Made by a program: the position numbers and the translations under genes. Below, in pieces: positions 48,204-60,682 of a DNA stretch of 64,000 bases (positions are counted from its first letter, which is position 1; every line of letters starts with the position of its first letter). This DNA comes from Perkinsus olseni. Lineage: Eukaryota > Perkinsozoa > Perkinsida > Perkinsidae. The stretch spans positions 1 to 64,000 of the forward strand of contig JABANP010000097.1 in NCBI GenBank assembly GCA_013115135.1, read 5' to 3'. The notes under the pieces are model-generated. The model ran no database searches. It was not told the origin of the DNA and saw only the letters and a list, made by a program, of their open reading frames with translations.

Positions 48204-51200
48204 ATGTTAACACCTGAAGAGGATGATGATGATTGGGTTTACCAGCGAGGTTTACCATCAACCCGGATAGAAGCCTCTTCCACGACACCGCCATCACCAT
48301 CTAGGTAGGGGTTGTGATGGTACTGTGAAGGTAGTATCATGTAGGTCATCTACCTCTCCTCCTTCTCTGCCATCATCCAAGCGGAGATATGAAGCTAATC
48401 TCAATTACAGAATAACATTCTGTGAGAATAAAATAGTAATACTAACGATGATGAATGCTGTTATAATGATGATGATGGCACTAGGTTATTCGTCATGGCG
48501 GTAATCTAGATGTAGCATTAGTATTGCCACGGGATAAGATAGGAGTAGGGAAAGAGATGGTAGTGAGTCAAATAAACTCCGATGAGTACGGTGCTATATT
48601 ACAAGAGATAACAGCGTGTGCTGTACTTGGTAATAACAACAACGGCATACACCTCCCTATCACGCACATCATCAGGCACCATGGTTGTTAATAATAATAC
48701 AGCATTTCTAGTATTGGTAAGTGATGCTATACCTGTATCTAAGCTACCCGGTGGTCATGTAGTAATGGAGGTTACCAAGGTATCGTGTATACCATATAAT
48801 CCTAGGGTAATAATGGCAAGTATGGTACTATCCTCATCATCGTCTAGAACGATCAAATAAATCCAATGTCTCAGTTATCCGACTCAAGTGCTGCTGCCGG
48901 CGGCGGCGGTAGCGGTGGCGGTGGCGATGCATCATCATCATCATCCAGTAGTAGTAGTAGCACAGCCTTTGCACTTGTAGAGAGGGTTGAGAAGTAATAT
49001 CAAACATGATGATACAGGAGAGTTGTGGTAGTACTGCTGCTGCTGTTCAGGTTGTTCGGTAGTGGTGGGTATTATTATTGTAGATCATACGACATAACAC
49101 ATGGGCAACAATGGCATGCTCAACAACAGGAGGAAGGTTCCTACCATCATCATGGTAGGACTTCACTAAGTAGTGCTGATGATGATAATGATAATCAGAT
49201 ACGGTATGGTTGAGTGGTGATAGTCTCTTTTGTTGGAATAGACATATGAGCCAGAATATGTTAGGGAAGGATGCCTTAATACCTAATGATAGTCTTAGTC
49301 TAGATACATGGTGTACAGTCCTCATGCAGGTAATAATTAATAGAACACCTCCGCAGCAGCAGCAGCAGTGATACTCCTTGTCAGGGTTATATTAGCCCGC
49401 CTACTGCTTTGTCTGATTATCTAGATGCAATACTTATCGGTCGTAGGAGTTGCCAAAGGGCTGGTACCAGGTAATAATACTATCCTCAATAATCATCACT
49501 AGTATAGTTGGTTATATCATCGTAGGTATAACAATCGTGGGTTGGATGATTTGGGTAATGTAGCAAACTTTGTAGAATCAGAGCTGCTACTATGTACTAG
49601 AGATGTGGTATTAGCATCACATACACAGATCCGTGGATCAGTGCCAGCCTTCTGGTCACAGAACCCTAGTAATAACAACAACACCGATATGAGGGATAGT
49701 GGTAAGTGTCATTGCCAGGTACACAGCAACTTGATATTACTCGCAGTAAGGAGATGACACAGATAGCTTATGATAAGCATATATCTGATATACTCAAACG
49801 CTATGGCCCTGATGGATGTCTATTCCTGAATCTATTGTCAACAGGGAAAGGTAATATGGTAGTGGTGGTGGAGGTAGTGCTGTATGGACAATGACAGGTG
49901 GTAATGAGGGAAAACTAAGTAAAGCATTGAAGGATATCATAGACTCATCCTCTAATCATGATGCCTCAAAGATACACATAATCGATCATGATTTCGCCAA
50001 GATGGTGAAGACGAATGGTATGTACAGTGCACTAGATGTGTTCTAGCAGTAGCCTCTCGATTCACGATTCAGATGTTGATGCTGTATTTAATACAATAAT
50101 AGACTCATCAAAAGGATGGATTGATGAGTAGGTACTGCCTAAAGTGGTACCACACCATTCGTAATAATAGATACGGTTGGTGGCAGATAGGTCGTGATCA
50201 CATTGGCAGTAGTAGAACACAGACTGGTGTTATACGTACCAATTGTCTAGATTGTTTAGATAGGACCAATGCAGGTGATTACCACATGAACGATGATGAT
50301 GTTGATGTAACATGATAAGCTGATTCAGGTCAGCTAGCTGTGTCTCTGTACATAGTACCAAAGATTCTTACATCAATACGCCAGCCTGTATCAGTTGATG
50401 TTAAGAAAGTTATCACAACTCTTTGGGCACAACATGGTGATCAGATATCAGTAAGCAACAAGAAGAAGAAGGATACTATCACTCACTTACTCGCTTGTTG
50501 TTGATAGATGCATTACACTGGTACTGTATCTGTATTAACGACGTTAGTAACCCGAGGCAAGTGTACATGGCAAAATAAAGTACAACAGAAAGTTAAGAGT
50601 GCTAATAGGTAGGGCTACCTCAGGCAGGCCTAATGCAGGCAGCACAGCAAGATACTAATCATCATCGTCAGATATCGTATTAATAATTTTGGTACGGATA
50701 GAGACAGGCAGACAGCCATAGACGCTACACTCAAGTTGGCTAGAAACACCACCACTACTAGCAACAACAACAACAACAACAACAACAACAAGACGGCGAC
50801 GACTGGACGACCAAAGAATAGTGAATACCCGAATACCTCAACAACGGATACATCTTGGGCCCAGTGCAGCAGTGCAGGGAGAGGGCGGCAGGATTGGTAG
50901 TATTATCAACCATGGGGGTATTCGTCATAGTGACCATCATCTGCAAGATACTCGTCCCGTATCGATATGGGTCGGATCATGGAATGTGAATGCGAGTAGA
51001 GTGTGGAACGAGGAGGATCTCAGTGATTGGATGAGACTAAGGAGGGATGATGATGAATTCTTTGAGATAAATGATGTAATAATAACAACACCTTTGAAGT
51101 AGGGATAATCATGATGATTATTGGTAGATTTATGTAGTGGGCATGCAGGAGTTTGTGGACCTCAATGCAAAGGCTTTACTCAAGAGAGGATTCACTAGGG

Positions 51201-52472
51201 TACTCGTCATCATATGTACATTGCTGGACAGGAATGCATAGTAGGTTAAAAAGAAGTTTGACGGTGATACCGAGCATAGCATACGGAAGGCAGAGTTTGC
51301 CGCTGAGTTCAATAAAATACTCACATCTGCTCAATTGTCGAACAAGTCGAATAAGAATGGGAGGAGGAAACATCATCATCAACAACAACAACACGCTGAG
51401 AAGTATGTCGAGGTAACTACGATGAGCATTGATGAATGTTCGTTATGTGGATGATGATGATAATGATCAGGTGTATTGTACTGCTATGGTCGGCATATAC
51501 ATATCAGTATTTGTCAAACAATCCTTAGTTGATAAGATATCTAATGTCCACACTAAGAAGGTTAAAGGTGGTTTGGGGGGTAGTCATGGTAATAAAGGTG
51601 GTGTATTATTGAGTATGATGATTGGCCAATCTTTGGTAACATTTGGTTGTGTGCAACTAGAGGCTGGTGAGAGGTAATAATGATGATAACAACAGCAGTG
51701 TAGGTGTATTATGTCAGGATGATGGAGATCCGTAATGAACAACTATACTTGATAATGGCAGAATACAAACAACAATTACGTCAATATTACAGTAGTTGCC
51801 ACGCACAGAGGAGGGTATTCATCTTATTCGGCGACTTTAATTTCCGTCTAAACTGTGATAGGACTACAGCCATTAGACTCATAGAGAAGGGAGACATTGG
51901 TAGTAGAGGAAGGGAGGGGGTGATGAGGGTGGAGATGATCTTCTTAGAACGCTTATCGGAGTACGATCAATACAAGCAGGGGGAATGCTTAGATCCTATA
52001 CTAGTACATTGCAAGGAAGGACCATTCTCGGATTTCCTACCAACTTACAAGTACTGTACAGTGCATTACAACCCGTGTTGATTTATCCGCGCAGGTTCGA
52101 ACCTGGCACACATCAATATGCTGCTAATCGTACCCCCAGCTGGTGTGATCGGATATTCTTTAATTTTACCAAACCCGGCAGTCTCTGGCTGCGCTCCTAT
52201 CATTCACATCATAGGTAGTGATTGATACCCTTCAATAACATCATCCCCTCCATCGTTGTAGGTACATCTCATCAGATCATAAACCAATCAGTGGCACGTT
52301 CACGTTGGAGACAGGTAGTCTTATTAATAATACCCAACATGTAGCGCCACTAGGCGAGGAAGGCCATCATCATTCATTAACCTCCAAAGGAGGATATAAT
52401 GATGACCATCGTGAGCATCAACCAACCCAAGCAGCAGCATCATCATCTTCACCTATTGATTTATTATTATGA
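48204..52472 (+). CDS. Synaptojanin-like phosphoinositide phosphatase (Sac plus 5-phosphatase)
   Basis: Starts MLTPEEDDDDWVYQRGLP at 48204; exon 1 ends 48304 and splices in phase to KRRYEANLNYRITFCE. The Sac domain follows: RYNNRGLDDLGNVANFVESE, KRYGPDGCLFLNLL, and the catalytic GVIRTNCLDCLDRTNAGD (CX5R). Then LWAQHGDQIS and YTGTVSVLTTLV. The inositol 5-phosphatase domain has IWVGSWNVNASR, VVGMQEFVDLNAKAL, KGGLGGSHGNKGGVLLSMM, ILFGDFNFRLNCDR, THQYAANRTPSWCDRIFF and SDHKPISGTF, so all catalytic motifs are present. The C-terminus is a short Q/S-rich tail ending at a TGA (52470-52472). Sac domains remove 3- and 4-phosphates and the IPPc domain the 5-phosphate of phosphoinositides; synaptojanins act in endocytosis and Golgi-endosome traffic. 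Introns are short; not every border was worked out. An intron at YK|FEPGT is clear. Confidence 0.9.
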
Positions 52473-52797
52473 TAATATTTTGTTACTGTATACGTTAGAA
52501 TTAGCCGTTCCTTCTCACCACTAAGTGGAGTTGTGTTATCTCCAGTACCTGCTACTCCGAGCCTGGATCATATGCAACCGCCATGTCGCACAAGAGGAAG
52601 GCATAACCAGCATTGTCCAACTATTAACAAAACTACTGCATCAATCACTTCAGAAAAATGCGTAGAGCGTCGTCCATAGCGAGTTGAAAATATCATGTCG
52701 ATTACCATCATCAATCCACCCGTCTCGATCCTCTATTGAAGAGGAGCTCCCTCCATGACCTGATACCGTCCTCCAATGATACTGCGTATCTTGCTGT
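52473..52797. other. Convergent spacer
   Basis: Separates the 3' end of the synaptojanin-like gene from the 3' end of the minus-strand nuclease-like gene. Non-coding, mostly non-repetitive; nothing recognised. Confidence 0.45.
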
Positions 52798-54245
52798 TTA
52801 CCTATCCCCAGGGTTGAGTGTAATAATAAGTAGTGGTACGACTATTATAGCCACCGCCATGTTCTTCAATAATGCCTCATGCCAATTGTCTCTGATACGA
52901 TGCTTCACAGATGGCGATCTCCTATACAAACCAGTATGTTCAGGATGGTAGGTCCTCACCTGATGACTAACAATCACTGATACTGATCGTAGTAGCAGTC
53001 GTACATGAATAGCAACAGCATGTAGAATAACAGCTGTCCTAGCCGCCGCTTTGATGGCCTGTGTTGATGCTAGATTACGCCATTCATCATATATACTATC
53101 GGATACAACATAACTAACAACAAGAGCAATAGCGAGTGCTGATGTTATCGTATAACCTTCTAGGGACCTCCCTCCCACCACCACCAGCCACAGCAGCATA
53201 TATCTCATAACATGCCGTCTTCATATTCTCTGCTATCCACATAGCCAATCCTGATCAGTGCCTGCTGCTGCTGCATAGTGTGTGACTCAGGATGATTAAT
53301 ACCTCTTTGATGCAGTTCTTGTACCAACTTCATATTCCGAGACGCTCCATCATGTTTCATAGCACTAAGCTCACTGAGATATCGTTGACGTATTAATTCG
53401 GGGTCAAGGTTAACAGAGGGGGATACCTTACAACAACTATACATCATACCACTACTTCACCTATTACTGGTACCACCTCTTTCTCCCAGAAATCATAAAG
53501 GTTATAAGTATGCCCATGGTATTCTACTGCAATACGTCTACCATGATCATCGGCCCCAAAACCTAGATGTAGGGGTTGATGCATATCTTGTATTAAACCT
53601 GGTAACAACAGTAACAGCATCATCAGCATTGTTATAATGATGATATCACCCATCAACCAACTCAATTGGACTTGCTCTGTCTTATCATCAGCTATCCCTC
53701 TATCATGATATTTATGCGTTTGATGGCAGAGTCGACCAAAGATATCATCAACCTGAATCATGACGTTGTCGTAAGCATCATCTTATCGTGTAGCAAAGAC
53801 TGTGCATTACTGTCTCGTAAAGACCTCCCTTGTTGGCCAGCCGCTCTGGATGCTCAACGTCAAAATCACATTGCCAGTTCCTGAGGGCGTATCCAAGGTC
53901 GCTTCCGGAAGATACGTATGAGGTCGAATATTGACAAACTCTCACCGTGACTGCGTTTCGTAATGGTTTTCGACGGTCCTATCGAACTTAGCATATTGTA
54001 GATTATCATGTGCATATCTTGACATCCACGATAATGATTTACCCTCGAGGAATACACCAAGATCCTCACTGATCATCATCACAAGATACTCGCATCATCC
54101 CTCCTACTCTATCTTACAGATCTCTATGCGCTAACACCCTTGTTACAGCATCCCCTATACGATCGTGTAATGATTTATCCCAAGCTGATACTGTCTGCAG
54201 CAGCAGGGAAGGCAAAACAGTGTTTATGATGATGATGCACCACAT
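52798..54245 (-). CDS. S1/P1 nuclease-like protein with altered zinc ligands and C-terminal TM
   Basis: The N-terminus is a signal peptide, MWCIIIINTVLPSLLLQTVS, whose cleavage after A would expose WDKSLHDRIGDAV: Trp1 and His6, the zinc ligands that start mature S1/P1 nucleases. Family motifs continue with LSWMSRYAHDNLQYAKFD, VENHYET, SWLMGLIQDMHQPLHLGFG and GHTYNLYDFWEKEVVP. In P1 the corresponding sites read H...GD.HQPLH and NLH..WD; here the first His appears to be Gly, the NLH His is Tyr and the WD Asp is Glu. P1 family enzymes are secreted single-strand nucleases and 3'-nucleotidases with a tri-zinc centre. The protein ends in a hydrophobic segment (AVAIIVVPLLIITL), suggesting membrane anchoring. 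At least five short introns; some borders are inferred. Confidence 0.72.
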
Positions 54246-54622
54246 TCTGGCGGTAATGGTGGAGGGAAAACTACTGTAGGGGATACAGAGGTAGTTGGTG
54301 TTGTTAAGTTGTAGTTTGGGCGGTAAAGAAAGCTATTCCTACTAGTATGAGGTAGAGCCTCCAGCTATCCAAACTCTATTGTCTCTTTGCCCTCTATTCC
54401 AATCATATAACTAACAATAACAGTTACACGACTGATACAATAGAGGGGTATATACTATCATCATCTACAACAACCTACTGCCACAGTCATGACACCAACA
54501 GCTCAGGCTTAGCTAATGATCGATTCCGAGGCGAGCGACACGGTCTTTCGAATAATGATGTTTTCGACAAATTGTGGGGCGCAAGATTGCTCTGTTGCAT
54601 TTAGTTTTTCCCTTCTATCATC
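54246..54622. other. Divergent promoter region
   Basis: 377 bases between the divergent nuclease-like and EF-hand genes, mixed composition with few triplet runs. No specific promoter element recognised. Confidence 0.4.
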
Positions 54623-55267
54623 ATGGTCCTCGACGAAGCATTCATTCAGGTAGTAGTTGTTACTGCCTATCCCATACACGCCGTACTCTCATCAGAAATG
54701 TCGTGAAGCATTCAATACATTCGACGCTGATGGTTCTGGTACCATCGATGCAGAGGAGATGAAGCTGTTGTTGGAAGCTATCGGGGAGAGCCCTACCGAG
54801 GAGGAACTGTTCAGGTTTATGTCTGATGTTGATGAAGATGGTACGGGTGAGATAGGTAAGATGGAGGATTCAACCCATTCTTGTTCCTCATCATCCTATC
54901 TTCGTTGTATCAGAGTTTGCTGAGTTCCTCCGAGCGTTTGAGAAGCAACGTGGTGGCCAGAGTGAGATCGAGGATGAAGCTGATACACGTACGCCATTAC
55001 TACGACTCATCACGATCATCATGCTACTGTAGTTGACGCCTTTGTTGCCCTCGGTGGTAACAGAGACAGGACAGGGTTCGTCGACAGAGACAAGTTAATT
55101 AAGATTATCAAGGAGGAGTTCGGTATGACCATCAAGATTGATGTAGATAACCACAAGTCTAGTATTGTCATATTTCGTCTTGCTGTACTCAGCGGTTGGT
55201 GGAAGAGCTCGATCGTGACCAAGATGGTAAGATCAACTTCTCTGAGTTCGCCAGTTTATTCGTCTAA
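54623..55267 (+). CDS. Four-EF-hand calcium-binding protein (148 aa)
   Basis: Model join(54623..54649, 54696..54855, 54914..54988, 55033..55142, 55193..55267) totals 447 nt, with introns of 46, 58, 44 and 50 nt. Two EF loops are canonical in the N-terminal half (FDADGSGTIDAEE and VDEDGTGEIEFAEF). The third is degenerate (GGNRDRTGFVDRDKL) and the fourth intact (LDRDQDGKINFSEF). Size and layout are calmodulin/centrin-like, and the LDAFVALGGN...IIKEEFGMTI part resembles EF-hand proteins of algal and protist axonemes such as outer-arm docking subunits. That assignment is tentative. The product probably acts as a calcium sensor. Confidence 0.85.
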
Positions 55268-55425
55268 CATCATGCATGAGTTGATCATACTACTCCCACT
55301 GCCACTGCCAATGCTGCTACTCCTGCTGTTGTCCACACATTGCCGCCAGCTCTCATGTTACTTGGTCAATAATTCCATCCTTGCTGGTAACACTTCTGGC
55401 CAGCTCTTCTTATAGTAACAAGCAT

Positions 55426-57139
55426 ATGATGACGACTCACTTCATCTCTGCCTTCTCCCCATTACTGATGCTGTCCGTGATGGTGATGGTGGTGGAAGGT
55501 GTTCCCAAGATAGATCTGTATCCAGTACTACACCCTGCCAATGGATCCTATACTGCCAATCTTATACAATGTGGACAACAGGTTAGACTCACAACACCCA
55601 CCTTCCAGTGTACTACACCTTGTTGTTGGTAGATTGCATCTGCATTGGATAAGCATGGTGCATTCATCGCTATCAACACTGACATCAGCCCTACTCTACA
55701 GATAGAGTTATACGATGCTACTAGGAGGTACTTCAATAGACCAAAGGATGAGAAGATGAAGGTGCCCAACAACAACAGATGGTGGTGATCATTATCGTTA
55801 TCAGATACCAGTAAACCAGGACAATACACATGGCTATGAGACTCATACGTAGGTGATGATGATGCGTGTATTGTATTCATCATCGCAGTATTCAGGAGTG
55901 CTTTGGGAGATACTGAAGAATCCTTTACAGTCATGGTTGGCCATGCTGATGATACATCAGCTAAGGTAAGTATAATATGAATTATCGCAGCCCCCACCTA
56001 CCATTACTCAGAAGAAGACCTATTGGCCTCAATCACCAGGGGACTTCAGTGCAGTATGGGAGAATTATTATCGTCGTACTGAGTTCACTTCCAATGAGAT
56101 ACTCAAGTGTATGGCACATGCATTGGGTGGGCAGCATCGTCATCACCACTACTTCATCAACAACAAGAGTGGTTGTTATCATTGTTAGGTGTACCTGAGC
56201 AGTTCTTTATAAGTAAATCAAGTCAGCATAGATCACTCCTAAAGGCTATACATTATCCTGTACTAAGAAAAGGACTGCTACCCACTACTACACATAACAA
56301 CAGGTACCTACACGCGAAGTTAAGGTAGGGGGTGCTGCTGCTGCCACTGGGGCCAACGATACATCAGCAACTACCGAACGTATTGATACCATACCCAGGG
56401 GTAGTAATGCAGTATGCTATCACGACCATCAACTTAGTAGTCGTTATCAATAATCAGGTACCGTAAGGTCCGGAGCCCATCGCCACTTTGGTTTAATTAC
56501 TCTCACTAAACAGGTAATGGAGTACCCTCTACTACCATTGGTAGCATGATGCACAGGTGGATAACTCGGGGTTGGAAATTCAACATGGTGCTGGAGGGTG
56601 GGTAGCAGTTGATACTAATGAGGAGGAACTACTGGTCAATGTTGGTGAATTGATGGAGTAATGCTGTTGGTAGTAGGAGGATGAGATGACGATGATGTTG
56701 TTAGTTTCTGGACTGGTGGTAGATGGAAGCCTGTAGAGCATCGTGTGGTAGAGACTGGACAGAAGCTCAACAGGCCTAGGGGTAGAGAAACATAGTGGTA
56801 GATTCTCTTTTGTGTGAGTATACACCGCAACCATCAACATCACCATGATGGTAATCCTCAGGTATTATCATTATGTAGACCCCAAGGCTAGGATAGACTG
56901 TAGAGGTATACTACCCCACTACTGCCCAACAACAGCCCTATCATTCAGATATTGCTGGTAGCATGTGTAGCAATCCAGCGGTGATTGCTGAGGACTGGGT
57001 GATGGGCAAGCATCGTTCCAGTCTACAGCAGCAAGCTCAGCGTAGAACCGCTGCCCAGTCATCATCATCATGGTATGGCAGTAGGGCAGCAGCAGCAGCA
57101 TCAGATGCTAGCAAAGGCATGCATGCTACAGAGTTGTAG
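55426..57139 (+). CDS. 2-oxoglutarate/Fe(II)-dependent dioxygenase-like protein with HxH in place of HxD
   Basis: Starts MMTTHFISAFSPLLMLSVMV at 55426, a likely signal peptide. Exon 1 ends 55581 and joins IASALDKHGAFIAINTDISP, the N-terminal domain of isopenicillin-N-synthase-like oxygenases. Later exons give YWPQSPGDFSAVWENYYRRT, the expected iron motif region RSGAHRHFGLITLTKQ, DNSGLEIQHGAGGWVAVDT, ELLVNVGEL, FWTGGRWKPVEHRVVE (distal His) and HSGRFSF. The family HxD appears here as HRH, so the acidic ligand is replaced by His. The C-terminal tail VIAEDWVMGKHRSSLQQQA ends at TAG 57139. The family hydroxylates or oxidises small molecules; the substrate is unknown. Introns are short and repeat-bearing; some borders are inferred. 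Confidence 0.78.
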
Positions 57140-57287
57140 ATGAGTATTATCATGATGATATAAAAGTGATGAGTGTTGTTAGCCACATTTGTTTAGTTCA
57201 AGTTGGCCTACTACCAGTACTACTACGGCATGAGGACGGGATGATGATAATGATATTATCAGTATTATTATTATTGTCAGTGCTGTT

Positions 57288-59372
57288 ATGATAAAGGAAG
57301 CCATAGTATATAGTAATGGCAGATGTGAGGGCATTGGTGATGATAAGTGTGGTTATATAATACACGCACCACCTAGACACAATTACACAGCAATACATCA
57401 AGATGACGGACAGGTTATAAGGATGGTAATACCAACAACAACAACAACAACAACAACAGTGCGGACCATCATACCATCCACTCAGCAACTCGAGTTTACA
57501 ACATCCAAGTATCGGCCCTACCTAGAAGAGCTATCGCGTTGCCAATCCTTATTCAACCCTGCATGCTGCATAACAAGCCCTCTTCATGAAAGTCTGTACG
57601 TCTACAATAATCATCGGCATTGTCCCGCGATGCCTCTGCTGTTGTTGTAGTCATAGCCATCATCATTACCATCAGATATGATGATGAGGTATATTATTAT
57701 AAGAGTACAAAGAAGCTGACATCAGTGAGATGGGGGGGCGATGATGCAACGGTATCATCGTTAACTGGAGATCTTATCGTGAAGGGGAGGATAGATCATG
57801 AGATGGAGGCCATCTTGATACTCTACAAATACAGTACTTATCTGAGGTATACTATACACTGGCCATCACCACTACAGTCACCACATGGTAGTAATCATCA
57901 TCACAATGCTGCTACTCTTGTTGTTACTACTGTTCTCATCATCATCAGCCACAAGAGTGTCTACGACTGGTGTATGGTACAAGTACAGTATGGTGAGGAG
58001 GGAGGGCTTCCTTCTACACGACATGATGCCCGACGACGTACGGACAGCATTTGGCCCGGCATTTATAGAAGCTTTACGGAAGGTCAAGGTCATACAACCA
58101 CTGTTGAGGATGATGGGTCTCTAGTGGACTCATCAGTTACCTGAATGGGCTGCTGATGCCCTGCCAGAGTGGATGAGGGAGGCTAGTCCAACAGCATCAT
58201 CATCATCATCTGTCCATCTACCGACAGTACTGTCCCAATGAGTGAGAGGCCACACTACCACGACTACAACGACGATATAGACAATCGTAATCCTCTCATG
58301 AAATTACCAACACTATCACCAGGAGGAGGGAGGGGTCAGCATATCTATGGTATTACTATGATGGTACTCACAGTCGTCATAGCCGTGGTGCACCCCCTGC
58401 AGGTAATCTATGAGGATGCTCTTATATGCCTGAACCGATCCGGAGGGTGTCTAATAGCCAGCGGTGATGGTCAGTTCAACATCCTACTACCACCACCCAG
58501 TGATGGATACTCTCGGATGGACCATGAAGATACGAGTCTGTTCTGGGTGTATGCCCCCTCCTCCTCCTCAACACAACTCTGGTCCTCGTCCTGTCTCCCT
58601 TCCTCATCCTCATACACTAGACCAGTAGAACTAATACGTACAGCCCTGAAGTATATAACCAGGAATAGTAAAGTACCATCATCATGTTGGATGATCGGCA
58701 ACCCGCCACCCAAGGACGGCGATAGCACTCTACGTCTATTGCATGAACATGCCTGCCCGAACGTCGGATGCTTCTTCTGTTATCAAATGCCCAATGCTTC
58801 TTCTACTACTAGTACTCGACTGTACCGTTGTCTATTCACTGATCGTACTAGGATCACATTCTTCAGCAGTGATAAGGGTGGTAGGGGTATAGACGGGGTA
58901 GCAGGTCTGTTGAAATATATGAATGCTGATGGAGAGGAGAGGGAGGTGAGCGGCGGCAGGGGTATCATCATAATCATAAGAGTATCCATCTGCTACCACT
59001 CAGATGAGCTGGTCTAGTGCTGATAGAGGCTCCATAGCACCGTATGTCGAGGCTGCCTTGGCATTCGTTCGATGGGTTATCGTCGAAGAGGATGGTGGTG
59101 TCAACAGCAGCAGCAGCAGTGCTGCTGGTGATGGTGTTGACGATCGTTCCGTTACTGAGCTCGCTGAGGATATGATACAGAGGAGCCGGGTAGGGTAGCT
59201 GGTAGTCGATGGTAGCCAATCCTTACAGTAGGACCTCCGGGCCATCCACAAACTAGGAGGATCATGCAGCATCATCTATGATGATGATAAGAAGGATGCC
59301 GTGGACTCCGAGGGTGCACTTGACGCAACCAGAGCATTCCTCAATCGTAATCGGCATCTCATTAGACGTTGA
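57288..59372 (+). CDS. Uncharacterised multi-exon protein
   Basis: Starts MIKEAIVYSNGRCEGIGDDK at 57288. Later coding-like pieces: STQQLEFTTSKYRPYLEELS, DEVYYYKSTKKLTSVRWGGD, WYKYSMVRREGFLLHDMMPD, GPAFIEALRKVKVIQPLLRM, LPEWAADALPEWMREASP, ALICLNRSGGCLIASGDGQF, PVELIRTALKYITRNSKVPS, HEHACPNVGCFFCYQM, ALAFVRWVIVEEDGG and a final SEGALDATRAFLNRNRHLIR ending at TGA 59372. No TM or known motif. The pieces use less low complexity than most genes here and follow one another on one strand, so one gene is likely, but borders are not resolved and I cannot name the family. Confidence 0.5.
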
Positions 59373-59681
59373 GCATGTAAAATTAATTTGCGTTTCTCGA
59401 TATTATTATGACTTTGAATTCACTGAGTGGTGAGATGCGGTCGGTCCACCGCGGGATCCAAGTGGAGATCATAAAGCTGATCTATGCTACCTCCACTGTG
59501 TACGGTCCCACAATGCCAGGGTACCCGCCCGCTCGATTCATTCATTTCCAGTTGAGAATCGCCCCGCCCTTCTCCGAGCTAGACCGAGTTTTCCAGTACA
59601 CGAGGCGTTGTTGCCTGGTGTCTCCCTTAAGAACTACTGACGTGTGACCAAGTGCTCATTGCAGGGCAATCGTTTACCCTC

Positions 59682-60367
59682 ATGACTGGAGGAAAACTGG
59701 GGAATCTGAGATTCAGCATCACCATCTCTCTCGCTGTTACTGCTGCTGCAGTGGTCCATCCTCATGGGTCATTCGGTAGTCGTTGGGAGCCAATTGGGAA
59801 TTCCACGGAGGTACGTAGTCCCATTAAAAAAGAGAACAGTCCGAAGGCTTACTACATGCTTCAGATACAGGCTTATAAAGCTACCGGTTGCGTGATACAT
59901 AGATGGCCAAGATGGAGCGGAGGTGAGAGGTTGGACAAAGAGTACGAGATACGTATTGGGACTAACGCATACGATGGTCTTGTGTTGTTTGAGTTTACCG
60001 ATATGACGGAGGACTTCGTAATATATAGAATGTAATAACGGAGGAGAAGCAGGAGCGGACTCAGCTCATGCTTCTGTTCAGAGATCGACGAAACGACTCC
60101 GTTGAGGTGTTAGTCGAAGATGACACGTTTGTTGGTAAACCGGAGAACAGAGCTAAAGATTGGCTAGACTTCCTCCGCTTTATACCGTTGGACAGAGAAA
60201 TGCACAGAAAAGCCGACTTCGCAAACAATGTCTTCGATGACGATCTGAGGCATAATCTTAGAAAGTGCAAACGCCTTACTTCGGTGTTGACGGAGCATAA
60301 TCCACGAGGTTACAGAATACCCCTCGATTGGGTATTCCATTTCTACGTCACCAAGGAGGGGAAATGA
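59682..60367 (+). CDS. Uncharacterised secreted-type protein
   Basis: Starts MTGGKLGNLRFSITISLAVT at 59682, with a signal-peptide-like hydrophobic stretch (FSITISLAVTAAAVVHPHGS). The first frame covers YYMLQIQAYKATGCVIHRWP and YEIRIGTNAYDGLVLFEFTD. Just after it the coding signal moves to another frame (ERTQLMLLFRDRRNDSVEVL, KDWLDFLRFIPLDREMHRKA, RGYRIPLDWVFHFYVTKEGK), ending at 60367. The switch is probably a very short intron near 59990-60060 (26 or about 66 nt options, both GT-AG). Codon use is free of triplet repeats. Family unknown; it may be lineage-specific. Confidence 0.55.
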
Positions 60368-60682
60368 GGCAGAAAATAAAGAATAAGAATAGAGGCCGCG
60401 AGGGGGCTGTAGCGGCTACATGATACATATGCTCAAGGGAACGACTACTCGAAGCTCGAGGAGGTGAAATACCACCTGCTCGAGTATCCACATGCATATC
60501 GTCAACATGTCATAGTGTACCCGTGTCTGTAATGTAATAACGATTGCGTTGCTGCGATTGGATGAGTTATTATACGCATCATTGCTGGGGCAGAGATTTG
60601 ACAGATTCCCAACGCTGAGATGGATTTGGATGGCACCGAAGACTCTGAACACAACATGTCGCCTCATTAACCTCTATGATCA

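Noticed and set aside
52080..52115. tRNA-like GCAGGTTCGAACCTGGC motif
   Set aside because: It lies exactly at a splice acceptor and codes for FEPGT of the 5-phosphatase domain; no cloverleaf around it.
7553..59400. CRISPR array or other prokaryotic repeat system
   Set aside because: The repeats are simple triplets without spacers; the genome is eukaryotic with spliceosomal introns.
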